64,000 nt of DNA from DATHBD01 sp035296325 (GTDB lineage Bacteria; Actinomycetota; Actinomycetes; Mycobacteriales; Micromonosporaceae), in the NCBI GenBank assembly GCA_035296325.1, contig DATHBD010000044.1:62001-126000 (forward strand). Direction: 5' to 3'. The position numbers and the translations under genes were made by a program. Below the pieces are notes generated by a model. The model worked only from the letters and a program-made list of their open reading frames with translations. It was not told the DNA's origin and made no database searches. Positions within the stretch are counted from its first letter, which is position 1. The number at the start of each line of letters is the position of its first letter. This document shows, piece after piece, positions 38,451 to 46,978 of the stretch.

Positions 38451-41147
38451 GTGATTACGTTAATCGCAGAGTTCCTTTTTGCGGTGATCTTCATACGCGC
38501 CCTTCTCTGGTATCTGCAGAGCCGGGACCCGATCTCCCGCGACCTCACGATCGCCTTCGCCGGACTCACCGCGATGTTCGTGGCCGAGGTGGTCCGCCGG
38601 GTCGCCGGGCCGCTTCCTCCTGCGGTGGCCGCGGTCACCCTCACGCTGCTGCTGGTCCAGCCGTACGTGACCCTGCGCCTCGCGGCTCGGCTGCGCAAGG
38701 TGCCGCGCTGGCTGGAGTACGCCGTGCTGACCGCCTCCCTGGGCGCCGCCGTACCGCTGGCGATGGCGTCCCGGCCGCTCAGCTGGCCGCTCGTACTCCT
38801 GGCGGTGACGGTCTTCGTGGTGGCCGAGCTCATCGCGGCCACCGTGCTTGTCCTGGCCGCACAGCACCGGACCGGCGCGCCCCGGATCCGACTCCGCATG
38901 GGGGGAGTGGGCACCGTCCTCTTCGCCGCCGCGGTGGTCGGCCTGGGTGCCGGAGCGATCCTCACCGGCGAGGCGCAACAGGCCGCGCGGACCGTGTCCC
39001 GGGTGTTGGCGCTGCTCTCCGGCATCGGGTACCTCATCGCGTTCCTGCCGCCCAGGTGGCTGCTGCGGCTCTGGTCCTCCAGCGCTGCCGGGACGGTGGT
39101 GCAACGTCTGCTCTCCGCGCCGGCCGCTGACGACGGCGGACAGATCTGGCAGCGCTATGCCGAGGTGGTACTGGAGGTGGCCGACGCGGACGCCGTCGTG
39201 ATCCTGGTCCGCGCCCCGGACAATGCGCTGCGGCAGGCCGTCAGCGCCGGCGCGCCGACCGTTGAGGTGCCCGGCACCTGGCGGGATCTGGACCGGCTCC
39301 TGCTCGCCACGCAGCCGGTGGCGGTACACCGGCCGGACCACGGCCGGGAGATCCCGCTGGCGCTGTCGTACGCGGGTCAGGTCGGTGCCCGGTATGTGAC
39401 GGCGCTTCCGTTGCAGGTCACCACGGCCCACGCCGGCGCGCTGCTGCTGTTCAACCGGCACCGCAGCCTCTTCCCCGCCGATGACCGGGGCCTGTTGGCC
39501 CAGATGGGCACGCAGGTCGCCGTACTGGCGCAGCGCGGTGACCTGCTCGCCGAGCAGCGCCACCTCGCCGAACAGTTGGAGGCGACGGTGGCCGCCCTCA
39601 CCGCGGCCAGCCTGGCGAAGAGCGCCTTCATGGCAAACATGAGCCATGAGCTGCGGACGCCGCTCAACGCGATCATCGGATTCAGCGAGCTGATGCGCGA
39701 TGAGGGCGTCGGCGCCACCCGGACCGTGCCGGCCGACTGGGTGGACCACGTGCACTCGAGTGGCCGCCATCTCCTGGGTCTGATCAACGACATCCTGGAT
39801 CTGGCCAAGGTCGAGGCCGGCCGACTTGACCTGCACATCGAGCCGATACCGCTCGACGTCGCGGTGGCCGACGTGGTCACCGGCCTGCGGCCGCTGATCG
39901 ACGTCAAGGCACTGCGTACGGAGATCGATGTGCCGCCGCTGGTCGCTTCCGTGGACCCCATCCGGTTTCGCCAGATTCTGGACAACCTGCTGTCCAACGC
40001 GATCAAGTTCACCCCCAACGGCGGTCGGATCACGATCTCGGCGGTGGAGTACGACGGTGACGTGGAGGTCAGCGTGGGCGACTCCGGCGTCGGTATCGAC
40101 GCGGCCGACCATGAGCGGGTCTTCGAGGAGTTCCAGCAGGTCGGCGACCTCTCCGTCCGGCAGGCCGGCACGGGCCTCGGCCTCGCGCTGACCCGCCGAC
40201 TGGTGCAGGCCCACGGTGGCAGTGTCACCGTGGTCTCCGCTCTGGGCAGCGGCAGCACCTTCCGGGTCCGGATGCCCGCCGGCGTCGCGGAGGACGCGGG
40301 CACCGCCACCGATGCGTCCGTCCCCGGTTCCGGTCTGGGCCGGATCCTGCTCATCGAGGACGACGTCCGCGCCGCCGAACTGCTGCGGACCTACCTGAAC
40401 AACGCCGGCTACAACGTCACGGTCGCCGGCACCGGTGAAGTCGGCCTGGCCGCCGCCCGCCAGCAGCGCCCGGACGCGATCATGCTCGATGTGGACCTGC
40501 CCGGGATCGACGGCTGGGAGGTGATGGGCCTGATCAAGGGGGACGCGCTGCTGGCGGACATCCCGGTGTTCTTCGCCACCGTCCTGGACGAGCGGCCGGC
40601 AGGCCTGGCCCTCGGCGCGACCGAGTACTTCGTCAAGCCCATCGACCACGAGGTGCTCCTGTCCACACTGGCGCGCCATGTCCTCCCGCCCACCGCCGGA
40701 CAGCCCGCCTCTGTCCTCGTCCTGGAACCCGACGACGAGGTCCGGATCAACGTCACCGAGAAGCTGCGTGCCGACGGCATCGCGGTCGTGGCCTGCGGCG
40801 ACCGCGAAGAGGTGCGGCGGCTGACCCTCGAGCACCATTTCGATCTGGTGATCTGCGACGTCCAGATGTCCGATCCGGATGGCATGGCGCTGCTCTCCGC
40901 GCTGGACGTGGGGCCGTCCGGCGCCACGATTCCGGTGCTTGCGCTGACCCGGCCCAGACTCGACGAGTTCGCCACCGGCGCGCTGCCGGACCTGATCGCC
41001 CACCTGCCGGCCGGGGAGCACGTTGCCGACAGCCTCGCCCAATGGCTGGCCGCGGGCGCGAAGACCCCAGCCAGCCAGGTACCTGCCAATCCCGCCCGGG
41101 TCGATTCTGGTGCGCGCGGTCGCCAACGAACGGAGGGACGGCCATGA
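38451..41147 (+). CDS. Hybrid sensor histidine kinase with two receiver domains
   Basis: The 898-residue protein has about six membrane helices (residues 1-205), a GAF-like domain (230-370), a HisKA domain with the phospho-accepting His in MSHELRTPLNAIIGF near 398, a HATPase domain (FRQILDNLLSNAIKF, DSGVGI, GTGLGLAL), and two receivers. Receiver 1 has ILLIEDD, MLDVDLPGIDG and FVKP. Receiver 2 keeps VICDVQMSDPDG but replaces the conserved Lys region. GTG 38451 is the start. Its TGA overlaps the next receiver gene (ATGA). Confidence 0.92.
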   Translation: MITLIAEFLFAVIFIRALLWYLQSRDPISRDLTIAFAGLTAMFVAEVVRRVAGPLPPAVAAVTLTLLLVQPYVTLRLAARLRKVPRWLEYAVLTASLGAAVPLAMASRPLSWPLVLLAVTVFVVAELIAATVLVLAAQHRTGAPRIRLRMGGVGTVLFAAAVVGLGAGAILTGEAQQAARTVSRVLALLSGIGYLIAFLPPRWLLRLWSSSAAGTVVQRLLSAPAADDGGQIWQRYAEVVLEVADADAVVILVRAPDNALRQAVSAGAPTVEVPGTWRDLDRLLLATQPVAVHRPDHGREIPLALSYAGQVGARYVTALPLQVTTAHAGALLLFNRHRSLFPADDRGLLAQMGTQVAVLAQRGDLLAEQRHLAEQLEATVAALTAASLAKSAFMANMSHELRTPLNAIIGFSELMRDEGVGATRTVPADWVDHVHSSGRHLLGLINDILDLAKVEAGRLDLHIEPIPLDVAVADVVTGLRPLIDVKALRTEIDVPPLVASVDPIRFRQILDNLLSNAIKFTPNGGRITISAVEYDGDVEVSVGDSGVGIDAADHERVFEEFQQVGDLSVRQAGTGLGLALTRRLVQAHGGSVTVVSALGSGSTFRVRMPAGVAEDAGTATDASVPGSGLGRILLIEDDVRAAELLRTYLNNAGYNVTVAGTGEVGLAAARQQRPDAIMLDVDLPGIDGWEVMGLIKGDALLADIPVFFATVLDERPAGLALGATEYFVKPIDHEVLLSTLARHVLPPTAGQPASVLVLEPDDEVRINVTEKLRADGIAVVACGDREEVRRLTLEHHFDLVICDVQMSDPDGMALLSALDVGPSGATIPVLALTRPRLDEFATGALPDLIAHLPAGEHVADSLAQWLAAGAKTPASQVPANPARVDSGARGRQRTEGRP

Positions 41148-41557
41148 GCGCCAAACGGGTGCTGCTGGTGGAGGACGAGGAGCTCAACCGGGTGTTGGTC
41201 CGGGCCATCATCGCCCGGACCACCGATCCCACCGTGCGCGACATCGAACTGGTGGAGGCACCGTCGTTGGCGAGCGCCCGCAATCAGCTTCAGACGATGG
41301 ACGTCGATGTCATCCTGCTCGACGTGAATCTGCCCGATGGCAACGGCCTCACCCTCGCCAGCGAGCTGGCCGCGCGGGTCGGCGCGCTGCGCCCCCGGGT
41401 GGTCGCCCTCACCGCCAGCGTGCTGCCGCATGAGCGGGCGGCCGCCATGACGGCCGGCTGCGACGCGTTCCTGGACAAGCCGTACGCCGCGTCCCAACTG
41501 GTCGGCGTGCTGGCCGAACAGCTGCACCAGGCGCCACCCGCACCCGCCGGCGGCTGA
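41144..41557 (+). CDS. Single-domain response regulator
   Basis: The 137-residue protein is a complete receiver: VLLVEDEELNRVL (acidic pocket), VDVILLDVNLPDGNGL (phospho-acceptor Asp near residue 56), VVALTASVLP (Thr/Ser switch) and FLDKPY (Lys). There is no output domain. The ATGA overlap with the hybrid kinase gene means the two are made in concert, a probable phosphorelay. Confidence 0.92.
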   Translation: MSAKRVLLVEDEELNRVLVRAIIARTTDPTVRDIELVEAPSLASARNQLQTMDVDVILLDVNLPDGNGLTLASELAARVGALRPRVVALTASVLPHERAAAMTAGCDAFLDKPYAASQLVGVLAEQLHQAPPAPAGG

Positions 41558-41617
41558 GCCGGACGGGCTCGCATCCGCCCCGATCAGCCCCGGCCGACCT
41601 GGGCCACCATGCCGGGC

Positions 41618-41646
41618 CGGTGGGTCGGCTGACAGCCGACCCACCG
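41618..41646. terminator. Hairpin terminator between convergent genes
   Basis: CGGTGGGTCGGCT (41618-41630) and its perfect complement (41634-41646) form a 13-bp stem with a GAC loop in the 112-bp gap between the response regulator and the DUF3072 gene. Confidence 0.78.
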
Positions 41647-41669
41647 TTGCGCGTCTGCCCTCCGGGGAG

Positions 41670-41891
41670 TCACTGACCCCGGCCGGTGCGCTCCTGAAGC
41701 TCGTCGATCTTCTGGGACGCGTCCCGCTTCGAGAGCCCCTCCGGCACGTCCTCGCCGGCCTCGCGAGCCAGCGTGCCGAGGTAGGAGGCCTGTGCGGCGG
41801 TCATCGGTTCGTCCCCGGTGACCCACTCGTCGGGATCCTTGATGGCCGCGTCCGGGTTGGACTGGGTGGGCGAGCTGGACTGCTCGGTCAT
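41670..41891 (-). CDS. DUF3072 domain-containing protein
   Basis: This 73-residue, acidic protein contains EWVTGDEPMTAAQASYLGTL and EGLSKRDASQKIDEL, the helical pattern of DUF3072, a small domain found in many soil bacteria with no assigned role. ATG 41891 has AAAGGTGATC upstream. Confidence 0.82.
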   Translation of the reverse strand: MTEQSSSPTQSNPDAAIKDPDEWVTGDEPMTAAQASYLGTLAREAGEDVPEGLSKRDASQKIDELQERTGRGQ

Positions 41892-42065
41892 CGTGATCAC
41901 CTTTCGCCGGTCCGCGCACGTCGTCGGGACACTCTCCGGAACACCAGTCGCTTTACCCAGCCGTCGCGGGTTCACGCAGGCAATCCGGTCGGCACGCTGC
42001 CGAGCCGCGCCGCGGTCCCCAGGTCGTCCGCACGGACCGGCCGCCTGCTGTGCGATTGTTGGCTC

Positions 42066-44201
42066 GTGGCAGCGACGGACGAGCCGGCGGCAGCGCGCCG
42101 GCACCGGCGGCTGTGCCCGGGCCGGCGCTTGCGGCTGAGCTGGCGGCTGCTGCGGGACTGGCGGCCGACCTGGGCCCGCGCCCGATCGCTGGTGCGCAGC
42201 GGCGTCACCCTGTTCGTAGTGCTGGCCGCGACGTTGTGGCTGCTCCCGGGCGTCCATGCGAGTGGCCTGGTGTCCATGCTCTGGCTGGTCGTGCTGGTGG
42301 CCGGCGTCGGCGTGGTCCTGCGGCCGGTGATGGTCGCGGTCGCGGTCGCCATCGGTGGGGTCGGTGCGTTGACCTTCGGCGTGTGCGTGCAGGCCATCGT
42401 GATGTACGTCGCGCTGCGGCTCGACCCGGGCGCCCACGTCTCCAACTTCGCCTGGGCGTTCGCCGCGTCCTGGGTCTCCGCGGTCCTCGCCACCATGCTG
42501 AACTGGCTGGCCGATACCGGCACCGACGACGCCTTCCTGGGCGAGACGCTGCGTCAGATGAGCCGGATCCGCCGCCGCGACGAAAGCGCCCGCGAGCCGG
42601 GCCTGGTGATCATCCAGCTCGATGGGGTGTCCACACCCGTGCTGGAGTGGGCCGTCAAGGCGGGGAATCTGCCGAACCTCGGGCTCTGGCTGCGCACCGG
42701 CGAGCACCGGATGACCGGCTGGCATACCGGTGTGCCGGCGACCACGCCATCCGTGCAGGCGGGCGTGCTGCACGGCAACGCGGCCGAGGTGCCGGCGTTC
42801 CGCTGGTACGAGAAGGGCGCCCGGCGTCTGGTGGTCTGCAACCGCCCGCGCGACGCCGCACTGGTCGAGCGGCGCATCTCCGACGGGCGAGGGCTGCTCG
42901 CCGATGGTGGCGTGAGCATCAGCAACGTCTTCTCCGGTGACGCGCCGACCAGCCTGGTCACGGTCAGCAGCGCCGCGCTGCCCGGCCGGTCGGCCCGCGG
43001 CTACGCGGCGTTTCTGACCAGCCCGTACGGGCTCACCCGGGGCATCGTGCGCGGCGTCGGGGAGCTGATCACGGAGATCCACCAGGCCCGGCTGCAGCGT
43101 CGCCGCAACGTCCGGCCGCGGGTCGGCCGGGGTGGCGGGTACGCCCTGTTGCGCGCCGTGACGAACGTACTCCTGCGGGATCTGAACGTGTCCCTCATCG
43201 CGGAGCAGATGGCCCGCGGCGCCCCGGTCATCTTCTGCGACTTCGTGGACTACGACGAGGTCGCGCACCACGCCGGTCCGGCCCGCCCGGAAGCGCTGAA
43301 GGCCCTGGAGGAACTCGACCGGGTCCTCGGCACGGTACGGCGGCTCTCGGCGGAGGGCGCCCGCAGCTACCACATCGTGGTCCTGTCCGACCATGGGCAG
43401 AGCCAGGGTGAGACGTTCCGGCAGCGGTACGGGCAGACCGTCGAGGAGACGGTGCACGGTCTCGTTCGTGCGCACCGACCGGCCACCGCCGCGGCGTCCA
43501 CCGGCCCCGGCTCCGATGTGGACGTGGTGGTCATCGCGTCGGGGAACCTCGCCATGGTGTACCTGACCGAGGATCCGGGCCGGGTCAGCCGGGAGCGGCT
43601 GGAGGCGGCCCGTCCCGGGCTGGTCCGGGCGCTCGCCGGGCACGCCGGCATCGGTGTGGTGGTGGTGCGGACCGAGGACGCCGGGCCGGTGGCGATCGGG
43701 CGGGACGGCGAGCACCGGCTGGTCGACGGCGTGGTCGAGGGCGAGGACCCGCTGCTGCCGTACGGGGCCAATGCCGCCGCCGACCTGCTCCGACACCAGG
43801 GGATGGCCCACGTCGGCGACCTGGTGCTGATCAGCTCCATCGATGCGCGCACCGACGAGGTGGCCGCCTTCGAGGAGCTGGTCGGCTCGCACGGTGGCCT
43901 CGGTGGCTGGCAGACCGAGGCGGTGCTGGTGTACCCGGCGTCGTGGCGGATCACCGAGGAGCGGCTGGCGGATCCGGTGGCGGTGTACCGCCAGTTGATC
44001 CGGTGGATGGAGGACCTCGGCCTTCGGCTGCCGGCATACCGTGCCGTGCCGGGTGCGGGGGGCAAAGCCGGGCCCGGGGCCGGGGCCGGGCCCGGCGCCG
44101 GTGTGGAGGCTGGCTCGGCCGGCGCTCCGACGGGTTATCCGGCTGCGGCGGGCTCCGGGCCGGTCGGGGCTTCGGACCGCGAGGTGCCCTCCCGGGCCTA
44201 G
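42066..44201 (+). CDS. Membrane phosphodiesterase/alkaline-phosphatase-like protein with holin-like membrane domain
   Basis: The 711-residue protein has three or four membrane helices in residues 40-150 (SGVTLFVVLAATLWLLPGVH, VGALTFGVCVQAIVMYVAL), a holin-like region, then an alkaline-phosphatase superfamily domain from residue 175 (LVIIQLDGVSTPVLEW with the first metal Asp, CDFVDYDEVAHHAG, and VLSDHGQSQG with the metal Asp/His pair). The C-terminal 60 residues are low complexity (Gly/Ala/Pro). It may cleave a nucleotide or lipid-linked phosphodiester at the membrane. GTG 42066 is the likely start. Confidence 0.8.
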   Translation: MAATDEPAAARRHRRLCPGRRLRLSWRLLRDWRPTWARARSLVRSGVTLFVVLAATLWLLPGVHASGLVSMLWLVVLVAGVGVVLRPVMVAVAVAIGGVGALTFGVCVQAIVMYVALRLDPGAHVSNFAWAFAASWVSAVLATMLNWLADTGTDDAFLGETLRQMSRIRRRDESAREPGLVIIQLDGVSTPVLEWAVKAGNLPNLGLWLRTGEHRMTGWHTGVPATTPSVQAGVLHGNAAEVPAFRWYEKGARRLVVCNRPRDAALVERRISDGRGLLADGGVSISNVFSGDAPTSLVTVSSAALPGRSARGYAAFLTSPYGLTRGIVRGVGELITEIHQARLQRRRNVRPRVGRGGGYALLRAVTNVLLRDLNVSLIAEQMARGAPVIFCDFVDYDEVAHHAGPARPEALKALEELDRVLGTVRRLSAEGARSYHIVVLSDHGQSQGETFRQRYGQTVEETVHGLVRAHRPATAAASTGPGSDVDVVVIASGNLAMVYLTEDPGRVSRERLEAARPGLVRALAGHAGIGVVVVRTEDAGPVAIGRDGEHRLVDGVVEGEDPLLPYGANAAADLLRHQGMAHVGDLVLISSIDARTDEVAAFEELVGSHGGLGGWQTEAVLVYPASWRITEERLADPVAVYRQLIRWMEDLGLRLPAYRAVPGAGGKAGPGAGAGPGAGVEAGSAGAPTGYPAAAGSGPVGASDREVPSRA

Positions 44202-44208
44202 CTTCGGG

Positions 44209-44805
44209 TCAGGGCGGACCCGACCGGGCCGGGTCCGCGCTCCGGGTGGTGCGGGCGTCGCGGAGCCGGCTCACCAGGCTGGCGATCTGCGACCCGACGA
44301 GTACCAGTACCAGCGCGGCGACGACGCCCTGCCACGGCTGCGGGAACACCGCTCCGCCGAGCACGCCGATGGTGGCGTACACCAGCGCCCACAACACACA
44401 TGCCGGGAGGTTGGCGAGCAGGAAGCGCCGCCATGGCAGCCCGGTCAACCCGGCGGCGAGCAGCACCGGGACCCGACCGCCCGGGACCAGCCGGGAGACC
44501 AGCAGGACGGACACCTCACGGTGGCGGAGCCGATCCATCACGGCGGTGACCCGCTGGGTGTCGCGCAGCCAGCGCAGCCGCCGGGCGAGGTGCTCGCCGC
44601 CCCAGCGGCACACGGCGTACATCACGGCGTCCCCGACGTACGCCCCGGCGGCGCCGGTCGCGATGACCAGGGCCACCACCACGGGGTGCTGGTGCAGGCC
44701 GAGCACGGCGGCGGCGCTGACCGCGGCGCCGGTGGGAACCACCGGGACGATGGCGCCGAAGGTCACCACGACCAGAAGCCAGGCCAGGCCGCTGAGTACG
44801 GTCAT
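44209..44805 (-). CDS. DedA/VTT-family membrane protein
   Basis: The 198-residue protein has four or five membrane segments and the VTT pattern: GAAGAYVGDAVMYAVCRWGG and VLLVSRLVPGGRVPVLLAAG. DedA proteins are thought to move undecaprenyl phosphate or phospholipids across the membrane. It follows the MBL-fold gene by 37 bp on the same strand and converges with the phosphodiesterase gene. Confidence 0.85.
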   Translation of the reverse strand: MTVLSGLAWLLVVVTFGAIVPVVPTGAAVSAAAVLGLHQHPVVVALVIATGAAGAYVGDAVMYAVCRWGGEHLARRLRWLRDTQRVTAVMDRLRHREVSVLLVSRLVPGGRVPVLLAAGLTGLPWRRFLLANLPACVLWALVYATIGVLGGAVFPQPWQGVVAALVLVLVGSQIASLVSRLRDARTTRSADPARSGPP

Positions 44806-44842
44806 CCGCCGCTACCCCGCAGCTCGGGTGCCGGCATGCCGG

Positions 44843-45622
44843 TCACGGTGCCGACCTGCTGCGGCCGACGCCCACCCCGTCGCCGGGCGCCAGGACCCGG
44901 ACGAGTGTCGTCGGGGCGCTCTGCGCGGCGAGCCGGGCAAACGTCCGGCCCGGCGCGGTGAACAGGTCGGGTCGTACCCGCGCGCACCCGACCGGCCAGA
45001 ACGTGCCGTAGTGGATCGGTATGGCCTCGCGCGGGTTGGCCCGGCGCATGGCCTCGGCGGCTCCCGCCGGGTCCAGGTGCCCGTCGCCGAGCGAGGGCCC
45101 CCAGCCGCCGACCGGGATCAGCGCCAGGTCGACCCGGCCGAGCGTCGACATGCCATCGAACAGCCCGGTATCGCCGGCGAACCAGGTGGTCAACTCGCCG
45201 CGTACCAGATAACCCACCGCGGCGGCACGATGCCGGGACCAGGGCGCGCGCCCGCTGGGATGGGCGGCCGGCACGGCGGTGACCCGCACCGGGCCGACGT
45301 CGGTGCTGTCGCCGGCGGCGAGTTCGACGCAGCGGCGGGCGTGGCGCGGCCCGAGCGCGCGGCGCACGAACGCGGCGGCCCCGGCCGGGACGACCAGGGT
45401 CGGCTCGCCGGGAAGCTGACGCAGCGAGACGGTGTCCAGATGGTCGGCGTGCAGGTGCGAGATGAGCACGGCGTCGGGCGGTGCGGGCGCCGGCGTGGGC
45501 CCGCGCCGGCGCCGCAGGTGCGCCAGGCGGTCGCGCAGCACCGGGTCGGTGAGCACGCGCCGGCCGGAGTCCTCGATCTCCACGGTGGCGTGCCCCCACC
45601 AGGTCACCCGTGCGGTCGTCAT
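44843..45622 (-). CDS. MBL-fold metallo-hydrolase
   Basis: The protein of about 259 residues starts VTWWGHATVEIEDSGRRVLTDP and has the metal motif LISHLHADHLD, then WFAGDTGLFDGM and the late IPIHYGTFWP, typical of the UlaG/NAPE-phospholipase-D-like branch. It probably hydrolyses a phosphodiester or lactone. ATG 45622 is chosen; ATG 45634, four codons longer, is equally possible. Confidence 0.85.
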   Translation of the reverse strand: MTTARVTWWGHATVEIEDSGRRVLTDPVLRDRLAHLRRRRGPTPAPAPPDAVLISHLHADHLDTVSLRQLPGEPTLVVPAGAAAFVRRALGPRHARRCVELAAGDSTDVGPVRVTAVPAAHPSGRAPWSRHRAAAVGYLVRGELTTWFAGDTGLFDGMSTLGRVDLALIPVGGWGPSLGDGHLDPAGAAEAMRRANPREAIPIHYGTFWPVGCARVRPDLFTAPGRTFARLAAQSAPTTLVRVLAPGDGVGVGRSRSAP

Positions 45623-45757
45623 GGCCCGCCGCATCCTGACATCACGACGGTGCTCGGCACGAGAGGCACACCTGAACTGTAGTGCCACCGCGCCGGGTGC
45701 CCCGTCCCTGCGGCCGACGTTGGTCTGGATGTCATACCCCGCCGCTACGCTCTGGTC

Positions 45758-46978
45758 ATGGTGGGGTTCGGCGTGGACGAGGCCGTGGCGCACATCGTCG
45801 AGCAGTGCCTGGTGCCGGGTGAGCCCGGCACCGTGGGCGTCGAGCTGGAGTGGCTGGTGGAGGACCGCGCCGATCCGGCGGCAGCGGTGGATCCGGCCCG
45901 GCTGCGGCGACTACGGGCGGCCTCCGGCCGGGTGACCGTGGAGCCGGGCGGCCAGCTCGAGCTGAGTTCCGCCCCGGCGCCGTCGCTGGGCGCATGCGTG
46001 GCCGAGACGGGGTCCGCGCTGCGCCAGCTCCGCGCCGACCTGGCGGCTGACGGGCTGGCCATCGTCGGCAGCGGTACCGAGCCGAGGCGGCCCGCGCGAC
46101 GGCGGGTCGACGAGCCGCGCTACGTGGCGATGGAGGAGTACTTCGACCGCACCGGCCCGGCCGGGCGCGCGATGATGTGCGGCACCGCCTCGGTGCAGGT
46201 CAACCTGGACGCCGGCCGGGCCGGCGACGTGGCCCGCCGGTGGCGTCTGGCGCACGCCATCGGGCCGGTCCTGGTCGCCGCGTTCGCCAACTCCGCGTGG
46301 TTCCAGGGCCGGCCGACCGGTTACAAGTCAACCCGGCAGGCGGGTTGGCAGGGGCTGGACGCGGCCCGCACGGCGGCCCCGGTCGGCGACGACCCCCGGC
46401 TGGCCTGGGCCCGGTACGCACTGGACGCCCCGGTGCTGTGCGTGCGGGGCGCGCAGGCGCCGTGGCTGGTGCCGGAGCGGTTGACGTTTCGGCACTGGCT
46501 GAGCGGCGGCGGCCCCCGACCGGCCCGCGCCGACGATCTGGACTACCACCTGACCACGCTCTTTCCTCCGGTGCGCCCGCGGCGCTGGCTGGAGCTGCGC
46601 ATGATCGATGCCCAGCCGAACGACGGCTGGATCGTGCCGCTCGCGGTGACCACGGCCCTGATCGAAGACGCACGCGCCGCCGACCTGGCCTTCGCCGCCA
46701 CCGAGTGCCTCGGCGGCGACGCGTGGTCGCGGGCGGCCCGGCTCGGCCCCGACGATGCCGAGCTCCGCCGGGTGAGCCTGCGCTGCTTCGAGGCCGCCCT
46801 CGCCGCGCTGCCGCGGTTGGGTGCGCCCACCGAGGTGCGGCAGGCGGTGGACCACTTCGCCGACCGGTACCTCAGCGTTGGCCGCTGCCCGGCCGACGAC
46901 CAGCTCGCCAGCTCCGGCAGGCACCGCAACGACGAGCACGCCGCCGCCGACCCGGTCCTCCAGGAGGTCAACCCATGA
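45758..46978 (+). CDS. egtA: Glutamate-cysteine ligase EgtA (ergothioneine pathway)
   Basis: The 406-residue enzyme makes gamma-glutamylcysteine for ergothioneine synthesis. GVELEWLVEDR, VEPGGQLELSS and FANSAWFQGRPTGYKSTRQA are hallmark segments of the actinomycete GCS2-like EgtA family. TACGCT at 45746-45751 lies 6 nt before the ATG, so the operon transcript is probably leaderless. The stop overlaps the egtB ATG. Confidence 0.92.
   Translation: MVGFGVDEAVAHIVEQCLVPGEPGTVGVELEWLVEDRADPAAAVDPARLRRLRAASGRVTVEPGGQLELSSAPAPSLGACVAETGSALRQLRADLAADGLAIVGSGTEPRRPARRRVDEPRYVAMEEYFDRTGPAGRAMMCGTASVQVNLDAGRAGDVARRWRLAHAIGPVLVAAFANSAWFQGRPTGYKSTRQAGWQGLDAARTAAPVGDDPRLAWARYALDAPVLCVRGAQAPWLVPERLTFRHWLSGGGPRPARADDLDYHLTTLFPPVRPRRWLELRMIDAQPNDGWIVPLAVTTALIEDARAADLAFAATECLGGDAWSRAARLGPDDAELRRVSLRCFEAALAALPRLGAPTEVRQAVDHFADRYLSVGRCPADDQLASSGRHRNDEHAAADPVLQEVNP

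Noticed and set aside
38460..41126. An 888-codon open frame on the minus strand opposite the hybrid kinase
   Set aside because: The plus frame encodes clear kinase and receiver motifs; the minus frame has no recognisable domain and arises from high GC at third codon positions.
41670..43892. A 740-codon minus-strand frame spanning DUF3072 and the phosphodiesterase
   Set aside because: Only its last 73 codons are the DUF3072 protein with its own ribosome site and ATG at 41891; the rest is antisense to the phosphodiesterase gene.
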